Shown: piece after piece, positions 51,578 to 59,012 of the stretch
Layout of the letters: every line of letters starts with the position of its first letter
How positions within the stretch are numbered: position 1 is the first letter of the stretch
Virus record (IMG/VR): IMGVR_UViG_3300030331_003909
Location: 1 to 60,084 of that record
Reading direction: 5' to 3' (one strand)
DNA: 60,084 nucleotides
Origin: a virus
Notes under the pieces: generated by a model
The model's input: the letters and a program-made list of their open reading frames with translations, nothing else
Database searches by the model: none
What the model was told of the DNA's origin: nothing
Position numbers and translations under genes: made by a program

Positions 51578-51983
51578 GGGGATGACTGGAATTGATTGAC
51601 GTTAGTTTGATTGATATCAGCACGTCGAGGCTAAACTAACCTTGTAAAACTGGTTTATACTTCTAATCGGCAACGTATTAGATACTATGACAACTCTCGG
51701 TCTTATCCGTGAGGAGTCAACTGTGGCTGTAGCGTAATTAAATTACGACTAAGGCTCCATCTCGTCTAAAGAATTTAAGATTTGTGTCTTTAGTATATGA
51801 GGTGTCGACAGACAAATCGACCGCACCAATATCATTAAGGTGGTTAAATAATATTATGGTTGGGGCTTCTGGATGGTTGTTTATTCTAGAAGGGTAAGTC
51901 CGAGGATAAAAGAATAAACTAAGCGTGTAGGATAGGTACAATAGACAACGGACAAGACGGGGGTTCGACTCCCCCCATCTCCA
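51578..51983 (+). ncRNA. ssrA: tmRNA with a long (22-residue) tag
   Basis: The RNA frees stalled ribosomes and tags the nascent protein. The tRNA-like ends match: GGGGATG pairs with CATCTCC, followed by A, and the T-arm is GGGGG-TTCGACT-CCCCC; the 3' part CTAAGCGTGTAG is as in bacterial tmRNA. PK1 is visible (CGAGG/CCTTG and TAAAC/GTTTA). Aligning UAAUC-GGC with E. coli UAGUC-GCA puts the resume codon at 51669. The frame then runs 22 codons, starting GNVLDT and ending STVAVA, to TAA at 51735-51737, which sits in a CGTAAT/ATTACG hairpin. Usual tags have about 8-15 residues. Confidence 0.92.
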
Positions 51984-51991
51984 CTAATAAA

Positions 51992-52018
51992 AAAAGGTCC
52001 CGGTTGGGACCTTTTATG
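51992..52018 (+). terminator. Rho-independent terminator after tmRNA
   Basis: AAAAGGTCCC pairs with GGGACCTTTT around GGTT, followed by T-rich sequence. It ends the tRNA/tmRNA transcript. The A-tract also makes it usable from the minus-strand gene that ends at 52040. Confidence 0.88.
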
Positions 52019-52039
52019 TTTTAATGTATTTATATAAAC

Positions 52040-52858
52040 TTATTCTGATGCTGCCATATTCTGTTTAAACATATCAAAATATTTTTGGAACGTGCTACCA
52101 TCTATTCCAGCAGTGTTACTACCAGTAGGTGTAGTTTTTTGATTAGGTGACGACTGACCTTCATATTCAGATTCAACACTATTAATAGCACCTTGTACCT
52201 GAGTTCTTTTTTCACCTAGTGGACCACAAATAGTATTAGTAACACCTTGTAATACATCTTGGTAAAACTCAGTGTTGTCTAACAAATTATCTAAACTGTT
52301 ACCGAAAATTTGTTCAAATGTACCTGACATACCAGTAAATTTCGCACCCACACTACGTACAGCATATTCTATCACACCTTTAGTAATTACAGGAGCTAAG
52401 TAGTTACAATTCATAAGTTTAGGTAACTCAAAGAAAGGAACGTTTGCTAATGATTGTGATAAATACTTTGCTAATTCTCCTTCCACACCAAACTTACCTA
52501 AAATCCACATATATAATTTTTCTCGGATTGTTTCCCATAATCCACCAAATATACCTTGACTTAAATTAAGTCCACCTACAGATTGTTCACCCAATAACTG
52601 AGTTTTACTTTCTAAAAAAAGTGATACATCTTCTGGTGAAATTCCGTTTCTGTTAAGTTTTAAAATTTCATTATAAAAATTTTCACATATGACATCATCA
52701 GATTCGTTAATATTTTTTCTTTCAAATCTTCTTTTCCAAATTTCTATCTTTCTAGATTTAGATTCGGACAAAACAGGTTTGTTAGTTTTCTTTTTATCTT
52801 TAGCGATTTCTTCTATGAAATCAATTAATTCTGCTTCAGTAAATTTTATTTTAGCCAT
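52040..52858 (-). CDS. Virion-associated protein with shared N-terminal motif
   Basis: This 272-residue protein starts KIKFTEAELIDFIEEIAKD, an N-terminal motif (TExEL-[IV]-xxI) also found at the start of the proteins at 55241 and 56200. The rest has amphipathic segments (GLWETIREKLYMWILGKFG) and a polar C-terminus. A possible prohead-protease site VLSE/S lies at about 29-33. No family is recognised. I infer a head-internal (possibly ejected) protein carrying a capsid-targeting signal. Confidence 0.6.
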   Translation of the reverse strand: MAKIKFTEAELIDFIEEIAKDKKKTNKPVLSESKSRKIEIWKRRFERKNINESDDVICENFYNEILKLNRNGISPEDVSLFLESKTQLLGEQSVGGLNLSQGIFGGLWETIREKLYMWILGKFGVEGELAKYLSQSLANVPFFELPKLMNCNYLAPVITKGVIEYAVRSVGAKFTGMSGTFEQIFGNSLDNLLDNTEFYQDVLQGVTNTICGPLGEKRTQVQGAINSVESEYEGQSSPNQKTTPTGSNTAGIDGSTFQKYFDMFKQNMAASE

Positions 52859-52879
52859 TTTTTATTATTTAAATTAATT

Positions 52880-55207
52880 TTATCTTCTTCTACGATTTCT
52901 TCTATCACCGTCATGTGAAATACCATACTCTCGTTTAACTTTTCTAGATGTTTTACCCAATCTACCAAAGTTATACTTATCATAACAGAACTGTAAAACT
53001 TTATAAGTGGAAGGTCCACCTTTAGCGGGTAATGCTCTAGATGCGGTTGCAATTACTTCCACACAAGTATCGTAACTGACTTCGGTGTCTTCTAAGTTTC
53101 TAACTTGGTCTAATACATCCTGAGCTTCATCTTCACTTGCGTATCTTCCCGCCACTCTATTTATTTTTTTCTCTGTTTCTTTTTTATCTGGAGTTGTTTG
53201 TGTGTTATTATTTGTTTTTGGTGTTTGTGTGTTAGTATTAGTTTTTGGTGTTGGTTGTTTAACATTAATAGCTCTAATAATAGCTAAAGCTGTTTCAGGT
53301 CCTACAAGTCCATTCGCTGGTACAATATTATTTTGTGACTGGAAACTTACAACTCTATCAAATGTTTCATCATCATAAACACCTGTCACATTTGGTACAT
53401 TTAAGAATGTTTGGATTGTAACTATAGCATCACCCTTTTCTCCTTTTCTAATACTTCCAGCTCCAGACGCGACATCTTGTAATGACATAGCTGGTTTATA
53501 TGTTGGTGTTGTATTATTATTAGGGTTTGTGGTACCCGTATTAATTCTTCTAATTTTGTATTTATCGTCCCCCCTATCGAATGATACACTATAATCTTGT
53601 TCTAATAATCTACTTTCACCTAAAACACTTCTTAAATCAGTTATAGTCTCTTGTATTATTTGGTAATTTTCCTCTCCCATCGCTACTGCTATTGCAGCTC
53701 CTTGGATTACAGTAGGTTTAGTTGTTGCTATTGTAGGATTATCTTCTTTAAGTTCGTCTATGTATTCAGCAGCTGTACCATTTGGCCCTTCAATAGAACT
53801 AAGTGGAGTTCCCGCACTATATTGTCTACCCCCTACGTTTATACTTCTAGATAACGTACCTAAATCACTAGCCGCTTGTTCCTCATCGTCTGCAGCTCCA
53901 AATATTTTCATTACTTGGTTTTCGTCTTCTTTATCAGTTATCGACATAGGCTCTTTACCCACCGGTTTAAAATAAACTTTACCATTACTTCTTATGTATT
54001 GAAATTCACCTACGAATTTGTCTCCAATAAAAACAATTGCGACATCTCCAGTTCTTTTAACCCAAACATCCACCATTTTACCATCAAATAGAGAGTTAAA
54101 ACGTGTTCTAAATTTAGGAAGGCCCTCAGGTTTTTGAATTAGGTCTTTAGATATTCCTTCCAGTGTGTCATTTAAATCTTCTGGGTTAAATATTCTTTTA
54201 CCATCAATAATAGCTAATGGTTTATCTTGCACTATTTGTTGTATGTCTAATAATTCACCCTCATCTAACTCATCAACAAGTTCTTCTATTAAGGGGACAC
54301 CGTATTTGGTTTCATAAACACCTGATAAATGTGAAATGTCAGCTATGGTAGTACATGCACGGATAGCTCTATTCACTTCTTCTTCGTCCGTACCAGCTCC
54401 TCTAACATAATCACCAGCACCAACAAAATCTGCTAGACCTCCTACAGCCCAATCTACAACACCTTTACCCACGTATTTTTCACCACCCTCGGTAGCGTCA
54501 TGAATTACATCTGCTAATTTTGTTATTGTACCTTTATCCATAAAGGTAACATCAACTGAATTTCTTAAAGTACCTTCATATGTTTCTTTATAGAAAACAG
54601 GACTAAAAGCTAAAGCCATTTTATTGGTAGCATCATCACCTTCACCAGTCCCCCAATTCTCCATAGCTCCCGCAGCTTCTACAGCACTTTCACCTTCGGA
54701 ACCCCAGTTAGCTAACATATTTAGTCCAAAACCCCAAGCTATAAGACTACCTATTCCACTCAAAGCTTCTTTCTTCAGTATACTTTTATATGCCGAGTTA
54801 GTTAAAAATCTACTCCCATCATAACCAGCACCCTTGGCGATATTAGCTATTTGTTTTGAACCTAGACCTGTGGCTTTTTCTAGACCTTTAGTACCGACAT
54901 TACCTACACCAGCTAACGATTTTAAAAATCCCGCAACTTTACCTTTACCTGGTAGTTTGTTACCTATTCTTGCTCCAAATCTACCGACGTTCGCAAGTTT
55001 TGGTAATATAAATCTCGCCGCTTGTGCCCACTCATTTAATTTTTCTAAATCTCTAGTGTTGGTGGTTTTAAGTAATTGTTTAGATTCTTTGATATGTTTT
55101 TTTTCGTTATAACTTTTTGCTTCATCATAAGAAAAATCTTTGTCGTAACCTAGAAGGTAATCCATTTTTTGAATTTCTTCATGTAATTGTGGTTTTCTTT
55201 TTATCAT
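52880..55207 (-). CDS. Large virion protein with peptidoglycan-binding domain
   Basis: The 775-residue protein has a Gly/Ala/Lys-rich N-terminal quarter with small hydrophobic helices (about 60-175), a middle part of alpha/beta character, and a PG_binding_1-type domain at about 584-644 (GSIRKGEKGDAIVTIQTFLN, GVYDDETFDRVVSFQ, NGLVGPETALAI). A Thr/Asn/Pro linker and a basic C-terminus ending DRRNRRRR follow. Binding the cell wall would fit a virion component used at entry; no hydrolase motif is clear. A TATTTATA motif lies 14 nt upstream. Confidence 0.7.
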   Translation of the reverse strand: MIKRKPQLHEEIQKMDYLLGYDKDFSYDEAKSYNEKKHIKESKQLLKTTNTRDLEKLNEWAQAARFILPKLANVGRFGARIGNKLPGKGKVAGFLKSLAGVGNVGTKGLEKATGLGSKQIANIAKGAGYDGSRFLTNSAYKSILKKEALSGIGSLIAWGFGLNMLANWGSEGESAVEAAGAMENWGTGEGDDATNKMALAFSPVFYKETYEGTLRNSVDVTFMDKGTITKLADVIHDATEGGEKYVGKGVVDWAVGGLADFVGAGDYVRGAGTDEEEVNRAIRACTTIADISHLSGVYETKYGVPLIEELVDELDEGELLDIQQIVQDKPLAIIDGKRIFNPEDLNDTLEGISKDLIQKPEGLPKFRTRFNSLFDGKMVDVWVKRTGDVAIVFIGDKFVGEFQYIRSNGKVYFKPVGKEPMSITDKEDENQVMKIFGAADDEEQAASDLGTLSRSINVGGRQYSAGTPLSSIEGPNGTAAEYIDELKEDNPTIATTKPTVIQGAAIAVAMGEENYQIIQETITDLRSVLGESRLLEQDYSVSFDRGDDKYKIRRINTGTTNPNNNTTPTYKPAMSLQDVASGAGSIRKGEKGDAIVTIQTFLNVPNVTGVYDDETFDRVVSFQSQNNIVPANGLVGPETALAIIRAINVKQPTPKTNTNTQTPKTNNNTQTTPDKKETEKKINRVAGRYASEDEAQDVLDQVRNLEDTEVSYDTCVEVIATASRALPAKGGPSTYKVLQFCYDKYNFGRLGKTSRKVKREYGISHDGDRRNRRRR

Positions 55208-55221
55208 TTTTTTCTTTTTTA

Positions 55222-55229
55222 TATAAATA
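55222..55229 (-). promoter_or_regulatory. Putative late promoter (sense TATTTATA)
   Basis: TATTTATA on the minus strand lies 14 nt before the ATG at 55207. Confidence 0.5.
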
Positions 55230-55240
55230 GTAGATTTTAT

Positions 55241-56203
55241 TTAAGATGACATAGCATTAACCATTTCTTCTTGGTCACCTAAGTCCATTTGAGAGAAAAA
55301 GTTTTGTCCATCTTCAGTATTTAAGAAATTAGTAAACTTCTTATTTAGTTCATCATCACTCATTCCTTGTATTGCTGCAGCTCCTACACCAGTTCCAGTT
55401 AACCACTGTATAAACTTACCATATAATTTTGTTCTATTTAGTAGACCTCTTCTTTGCATTTTAGTAAGGAGTCCACCACTTCTAAATATTCTAACACCTT
55501 TACCTTTTGAAGCTAATGTTGCAGCTTCTGTAAATACCTTTGTATATGTTTTAGCGTCTTTTACAAACCTACCCATTCCTGGTAATTTACCTAACTTAGC
55601 TAAAAGGCCAGCTATAAAACTTTGTGTTTTAGGGTTTTTCATAGCATCCAACACCGCTTTACCTTTAGTGGATTTACCCATTTCTGCTGCGACTTTAGCA
55701 GCGTTTCCAGATTTGAGACCAGCATTTATTACATTTTTATTTATTTTACCCATTTTGATTATCCCGATAAAAGGTTTCGCAATCGCATCACCTAGATAAG
55801 GAACTAAAGAAATTAAACTTAAAATTCCAAATAACATATCTCCTTGTCTAAAATAAGATATTGCATTTATACCGTCAGCTATACCTGTTGGGTCTACAAT
55901 TCCAACAACATCTAAAAAGGTGTTATACCATTTACTTTCATTTAGTAAATTCTCGTCTTCTTCTTCCGATAATGGATTTGCTTTTCCCCTACTAATACTG
56001 TAAGAGTCTGCCCAGTGAGTTACACCTCCACCAGCTGGATTTGCTGCACCTCTGGTAAGTCCTGTGGACCAAGTAGAAGCTCCTGTTCCTCCAGCGTCTG
56101 AAGTACCAGACTCCACACCACCACCTTCGGTACCCTCCTGTTCACTAATGATACTCTTAATAATAGCAATTAGTTCAGTCTCAGTTAATATTAGTTTTTT
56201 CAT
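55241..56203 (-). CDS. Virion-associated protein with shared N-terminal motif and membrane-like segment
   Basis: The 320-residue protein begins KKLILTETELIAIIKSIISEQ, the shared TExEL motif, with IISE as a possible protease site. A Gly/Ser-rich linker follows. The centre has VVGIVDPTGIADGINAISYF and GILSLISLVPYLGDAIAKPF (about 110-155), a pattern also seen before toxin domains in polymorphic toxins (GD-A motif), then Lys/Gly-rich helices. It could be an ejected or pore-forming virion protein. It overlaps the gene at 56200 by 4 nt. Confidence 0.6.
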   Translation of the reverse strand: MKKLILTETELIAIIKSIISEQEGTEGGGVESGTSDAGGTGASTWSTGLTRGAANPAGGGVTHWADSYSISRGKANPLSEEEDENLLNESKWYNTFLDVVGIVDPTGIADGINAISYFRQGDMLFGILSLISLVPYLGDAIAKPFIGIIKMGKINKNVINAGLKSGNAAKVAAEMGKSTKGKAVLDAMKNPKTQSFIAGLLAKLGKLPGMGRFVKDAKTYTKVFTEAATLASKGKGVRIFRSGGLLTKMQRRGLLNRTKLYGKFIQWLTGTGVGAAAIQGMSDDELNKKFTNFLNTEDGQNFFSQMDLGDQEEMVNAMSS

Positions 56204-56532
56204 TTTTTAGGGTTCATTTTAACGTCAAGGGTAACAACAATTTCAACTTTTTCATCATTAGTTTTCCATTTCCAAGTCTTTTTAAGTTTATCGTCTTCGT
56301 CGTTTTGTGTCGTACTTCTATTTCTTAAAGTAAAAGTTCCTTTAGTAGCTTCTAAATGACCTACAACATCATCAAAAGTTTTTTTCGCTATTGGATTCGC
56401 GGTCTTAGGTGTACTTTCACTTTGGGTTTTTGTAGAAGAACCTTCTTTTTTTTCTTCTAATTCATAACCTAAAGTTAGATTTTCGATAATTCTAACTAAT
56501 TCTGATTCGGTAAGTCTTACTACTTTTTTCAT
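56200..56532 (-). CDS. Small virion-associated protein with shared N-terminal motif
   Basis: The 110-residue protein starts KKVVRLTESELVRIIENLT, the clearest copy of the shared N-terminal motif. A disordered Lys/Ser/Thr linker follows, and a C-terminal strand-rich part (WKWKTNDEKVEIVVTLDVKMNPKK). It overlaps both neighbouring genes by 4 nt (ATGA). It is probably a packaged head protein, by inference from the motif. Confidence 0.6.
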   Translation of the reverse strand: MKKVVRLTESELVRIIENLTLGYELEEKKEGSSTKTQSESTPKTANPIAKKTFDDVVGHLEATKGTFTLRNRSTTQNDEDDKLKKTWKWKTNDEKVEIVVTLDVKMNPKK

Positions 56533-56852
56533 TTTACAATTTTTTTATTAATCCACTCTTTAATGTATTCTTTGGACAGTGTATCTATTTTTTTATTTAT
56601 GGTAGAAGTAAGGTAATCTTCATCATCAGACATTTCACACATTGCCTCTTTAATAAGTTGGTCTCTAAAACCTCCTTTAACAAGACGCATAGCTTCTACA
56701 TTATTTACTTTTCCCCTATTTTCATAAATAGTATCTAAAAAAGTAAATATATTTTCCGATAATCTATCCTCCCCCTTTCCAGACTGGCGCTTTTCAACTA
56801 TATCATTAATGATATGCTCTAGATGTAGACTTAACTTAAAAGAATTACCCAT
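56529..56852 (-). CDS. Small helical hypothetical protein
   Basis: This 107-residue charged, helical protein (LHLEHIINDIVEKRQSGKGEDRL) has no recognisable family. It is the first gene of a minus-strand operon running to 52040, with a TATTTATA motif 14 nt upstream and a 4-nt overlap with the next gene. Confidence 0.6.
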   Translation of the reverse strand: MGNSFKLSLHLEHIINDIVEKRQSGKGEDRLSENIFTFLDTIYENRGKVNNVEAMRLVKGGFRDQLIKEAMCEMSDDEDYLTSTINKKIDTLSKEYIKEWINKKIVK

Positions 56853-56866
56853 TGTTTAATTTTACT

Positions 56867-56874
56867 TATAAATA
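56867..56874 (-). promoter_or_regulatory. Putative late promoter (sense TATTTATA)
   Basis: TATTTATA on the minus strand lies 14 nt before the ATG at 56852. It is back to back with the host-type promoter for the lipoprotein gene on the plus strand. Confidence 0.5.
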
Positions 56875-56875
56875 T

Positions 56876-56906
56876 TTGGTTATTAGAGAATATTTCTTTA
56901 TCTTTG
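56876..56906 (+). promoter_or_regulatory. Host-type (Bacteroidota) promoter
   Basis: TTG (56876-56878), 20 nt, TATCTTTG (56899-56906) is a perfect consensus promoter 41 nt before the lipoprotein ATG. Confidence 0.8.
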
Positions 56907-56947
56907 TACTAATAACTTTAAAAATACACGATTAAAAAATAATTCTT

Positions 56948-57865
56948 ATGAAAATAAACAAATTACTACTTTTTCTTACCACTATCATAACAGTTTTTAC
57001 GAGTTGTGAAAAATACGACTTTGAACAAGACCTAGCCACTATAGAAGGAACTCAATGGGTTCTAGTTAGTGGTAAAGTTTATACCGAAAATTTGACTACT
57101 GGGGAAAAATTATATTATGACCATTTTGATAGTAGTAAAACAACATCCAATTTAGACATTTTTGGTGGTTCTAGTGTGGATATTGATATACTGGAACAAG
57201 GTGTCACTAACTGGTATTTTTATGATGGCACTTTTATGGTAAATAATTTAAATACTTACGATTATAACACACAAGGTAGTGGAATACGTAAACAATACTC
57301 AATATATGGGGTGCCTCCCAATGGTTCATCTAGAAATATAGAAGTTATAGACTTTGATGATAATGTAATGTACATTAAATTATATGAGTCCAACGAATCT
57401 CATAATGGGGACAATTATCATTATTTTTCAACACTTACATTTGTAAGGGTGGGTTATAGTTGTCCTGAATGTGGTACTCCACCTAACACTGATTATACCT
57501 ATATGGGCACAGTTACTAATAGTGTAGAACCTGTTCCTGGACATTTACAATTAAATGGTACCTCATGGGTTATCACTAGATATGACGATGGTATGACACC
57601 AGTGTACCCTAATGATACTATTAATTTTATTAGTGGTGTTACTTATAATATAAATGGGTCTAATGTAAACACCTATTCATTTTCCAATAATACTGGTAAT
57701 AATTTATACAATTTAACACTTTATGAATGTGTTACTTTGGGGGGCAATTATTCAGGGCAAGTGGGATTGTCTTTCATCGATGAAGGAGAATTAAATAACC
57801 TTACAATGAATGGTATATTTGGAACCTCTGGTTCTATTAATGTGTGGATGGAGCGAATTAATTAG
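56948..57865 (+). CDS. Secreted lipoprotein
   Basis: The 305-residue protein has a lipoprotein signal peptide: MKINK, a hydrophobic core LLLFLTTIITVF and the lipobox FTSC with Cys20, then CEKYDF, typical of Bacteroidota lipoproteins. The mature part has two similar beta-rich halves, each with a (G/N)(T)(Q/S)W(V) start (IEGTQWVLVSGK and LNGTSWVITRYD), like lipocalin-type domains. With a strong host-type promoter it may be made early and placed at the cell surface, e.g. to block superinfection; that role is inference. Confidence 0.8.
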   Translation: MKINKLLLFLTTIITVFTSCEKYDFEQDLATIEGTQWVLVSGKVYTENLTTGEKLYYDHFDSSKTTSNLDIFGGSSVDIDILEQGVTNWYFYDGTFMVNNLNTYDYNTQGSGIRKQYSIYGVPPNGSSRNIEVIDFDDNVMYIKLYESNESHNGDNYHYFSTLTFVRVGYSCPECGTPPNTDYTYMGTVTNSVEPVPGHLQLNGTSWVITRYDDGMTPVYPNDTINFISGVTYNINGSNVNTYSFSNNTGNNLYNLTLYECVTLGGNYSGQVGLSFIDEGELNNLTMNGIFGTSGSINVWMERIN

Positions 57866-58008
57866 TCCTCTATTTCAAAATAATTGTCTAGACTACCGTC
57901 GTTTAAATCATAAACCTCTTCCAACTTGTTCTTACATGTTTCTACTAAATCCCAGTCCTTGTCTTGAATGGCTTCATTTAGTAATTCTATAATGTCGTAC
58001 AATTCCAT
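57862..58008 (-). CDS. Small acidic protein (48 aa)
   Basis: An ATG at 58006-58008 (minus) opens 48 codons ending in TAA at 57862-57864. The product is acidic and helical (ELYDIIELLNEAIQDKDWD, then LVETCKNKLEEVYD). It overlaps the lipoprotein stop by 4 nt in convergent orientation. It fills an otherwise empty 226-nt interval and has a convincing amphipathic pattern, but no family is known. Confidence 0.5.
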   Translation of the reverse strand: MELYDIIELLNEAIQDKDWDLVETCKNKLEEVYDLNDGSLDNYFEIED

Positions 58009-58032
58009 AATGATATTATTTTTGAGAATAAG

Positions 58033-58040
58033 TATTTATA
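58033..58040 (+). promoter_or_regulatory. Putative late promoter (TATTTATA)
   Basis: TATTTATA lies 51 nt before the ATG at 58092, farther than typical, in a gene-free gap. Confidence 0.35.
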
Positions 58041-58091
58041 ATGTAAGCAAAAGACATTTCCTTTATTAAAAAAAATTAATACAATTATCTT

Positions 58092-59012
58092 ATGGGAAAA
58101 AAAGATTTAAAAAACCAACATAAAGATTTGGTAATTGACATTATTGATATACTCGCTGAACTTGACCCTTCAAAAACAAATAAATTTCTAACACTATTAA
58201 TTAAACGTTTCAAAGAAGAATCTTCTGAGTTTAAAAAATACATAACACTTGAAATTATGCATTTAATGGGTAAGGAAAATTTACGGGCATTAGAAGATTT
58301 TAATAATCATCTTGATAATAATCGAACCAAAATTAAGGATGTTTCTTTAATAAAAAATTTTGGGGACTTACACGAACAACTAGTTTACGCTGAATTAAAA
58401 CTTAAAAAAAGAGATTTAAAAAAAGAAATTTCTATTTTATATAAAGACAAAGAGTGGTTAGTTTTAAAACCTTTAAGTTACGAATCTTCTAAAATTTATG
58501 GTGCAGGAACTAAGTGGTGTACGAGTAGTAGAGAAGACGATAAAGCTTTTTATAATTACTCTAATGATGGTGTTCTTTTATACGTTATAAAATTGGGTAC
58601 AAAAGAAAAATATGGTGTTCACTGGTACTTCGAAAAAGAGAAAAGTGTTGAGATGAGTTGGTGGGATGTTGAGGATAGGAAAGTAGACTCACTAACCCTT
58701 AATGTTCCTTCTAAAATTACACAAATTGTTTTAAACCATTATTTAACCATTAAACAACCCAATTCAGATTACTTTAAAGGTAGGGATAAGGAAAGGTCAG
58801 AAGAACTGAAGGTTAAAGATGATAATTGTAATGTAATACCTATGAATTTAAATCCTCAACCCCAACTACAAACCCTACCAGCACCTGAATGGACCTTATA
58901 TGAAGGTAATACTACAACAACACTAGATGTAGATGGTCTAGTGACTAAAAGTTTAGAGTACACCTATATGGCAGACGCCATGAAAAAAAGTTTAGAGGAT
59001 TTGGATAATTAA
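58092..59012 (+). CDS. Hypothetical phage protein with WCT motif
   Basis: The 306-residue protein has a helical N-terminal half and a block LKPLSYESSKIYGAGTKWCTSS followed by YNYSNDGVLLYVIKLG (about 133-173). The GxxTKWCT...Y...GxLLYVI pattern recurs in hypothetical proteins of large phages, but I know no function for it. The C-terminus is Pro/Gln-rich then acidic. It converges with the gene at 59009 with a 4-nt overlap. Confidence 0.6.
   Translation: MGKKDLKNQHKDLVIDIIDILAELDPSKTNKFLTLLIKRFKEESSEFKKYITLEIMHLMGKENLRALEDFNNHLDNNRTKIKDVSLIKNFGDLHEQLVYAELKLKKRDLKKEISILYKDKEWLVLKPLSYESSKIYGAGTKWCTSSREDDKAFYNYSNDGVLLYVIKLGTKEKYGVHWYFEKEKSVEMSWWDVEDRKVDSLTLNVPSKITQIVLNHYLTIKQPNSDYFKGRDKERSEELKVKDDNCNVIPMNLNPQPQLQTLPAPEWTLYEGNTTTTLDVDGLVTKSLEYTYMADAMKKSLEDLDN

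Noticed and set aside
51221-51941. Minus-strand open frames over the tRNA and tmRNA region
   Set aside because: They cover the structured RNAs completely, and their sequence is explained by tRNA and tmRNA conservation.
52027-52034. Another TATTTATA on the plus strand after the tmRNA terminator
   Set aside because: No plus-strand gene follows; the next genes are on the minus strand. It is a chance match in AT-rich DNA and shows that the motif needs statistical testing.
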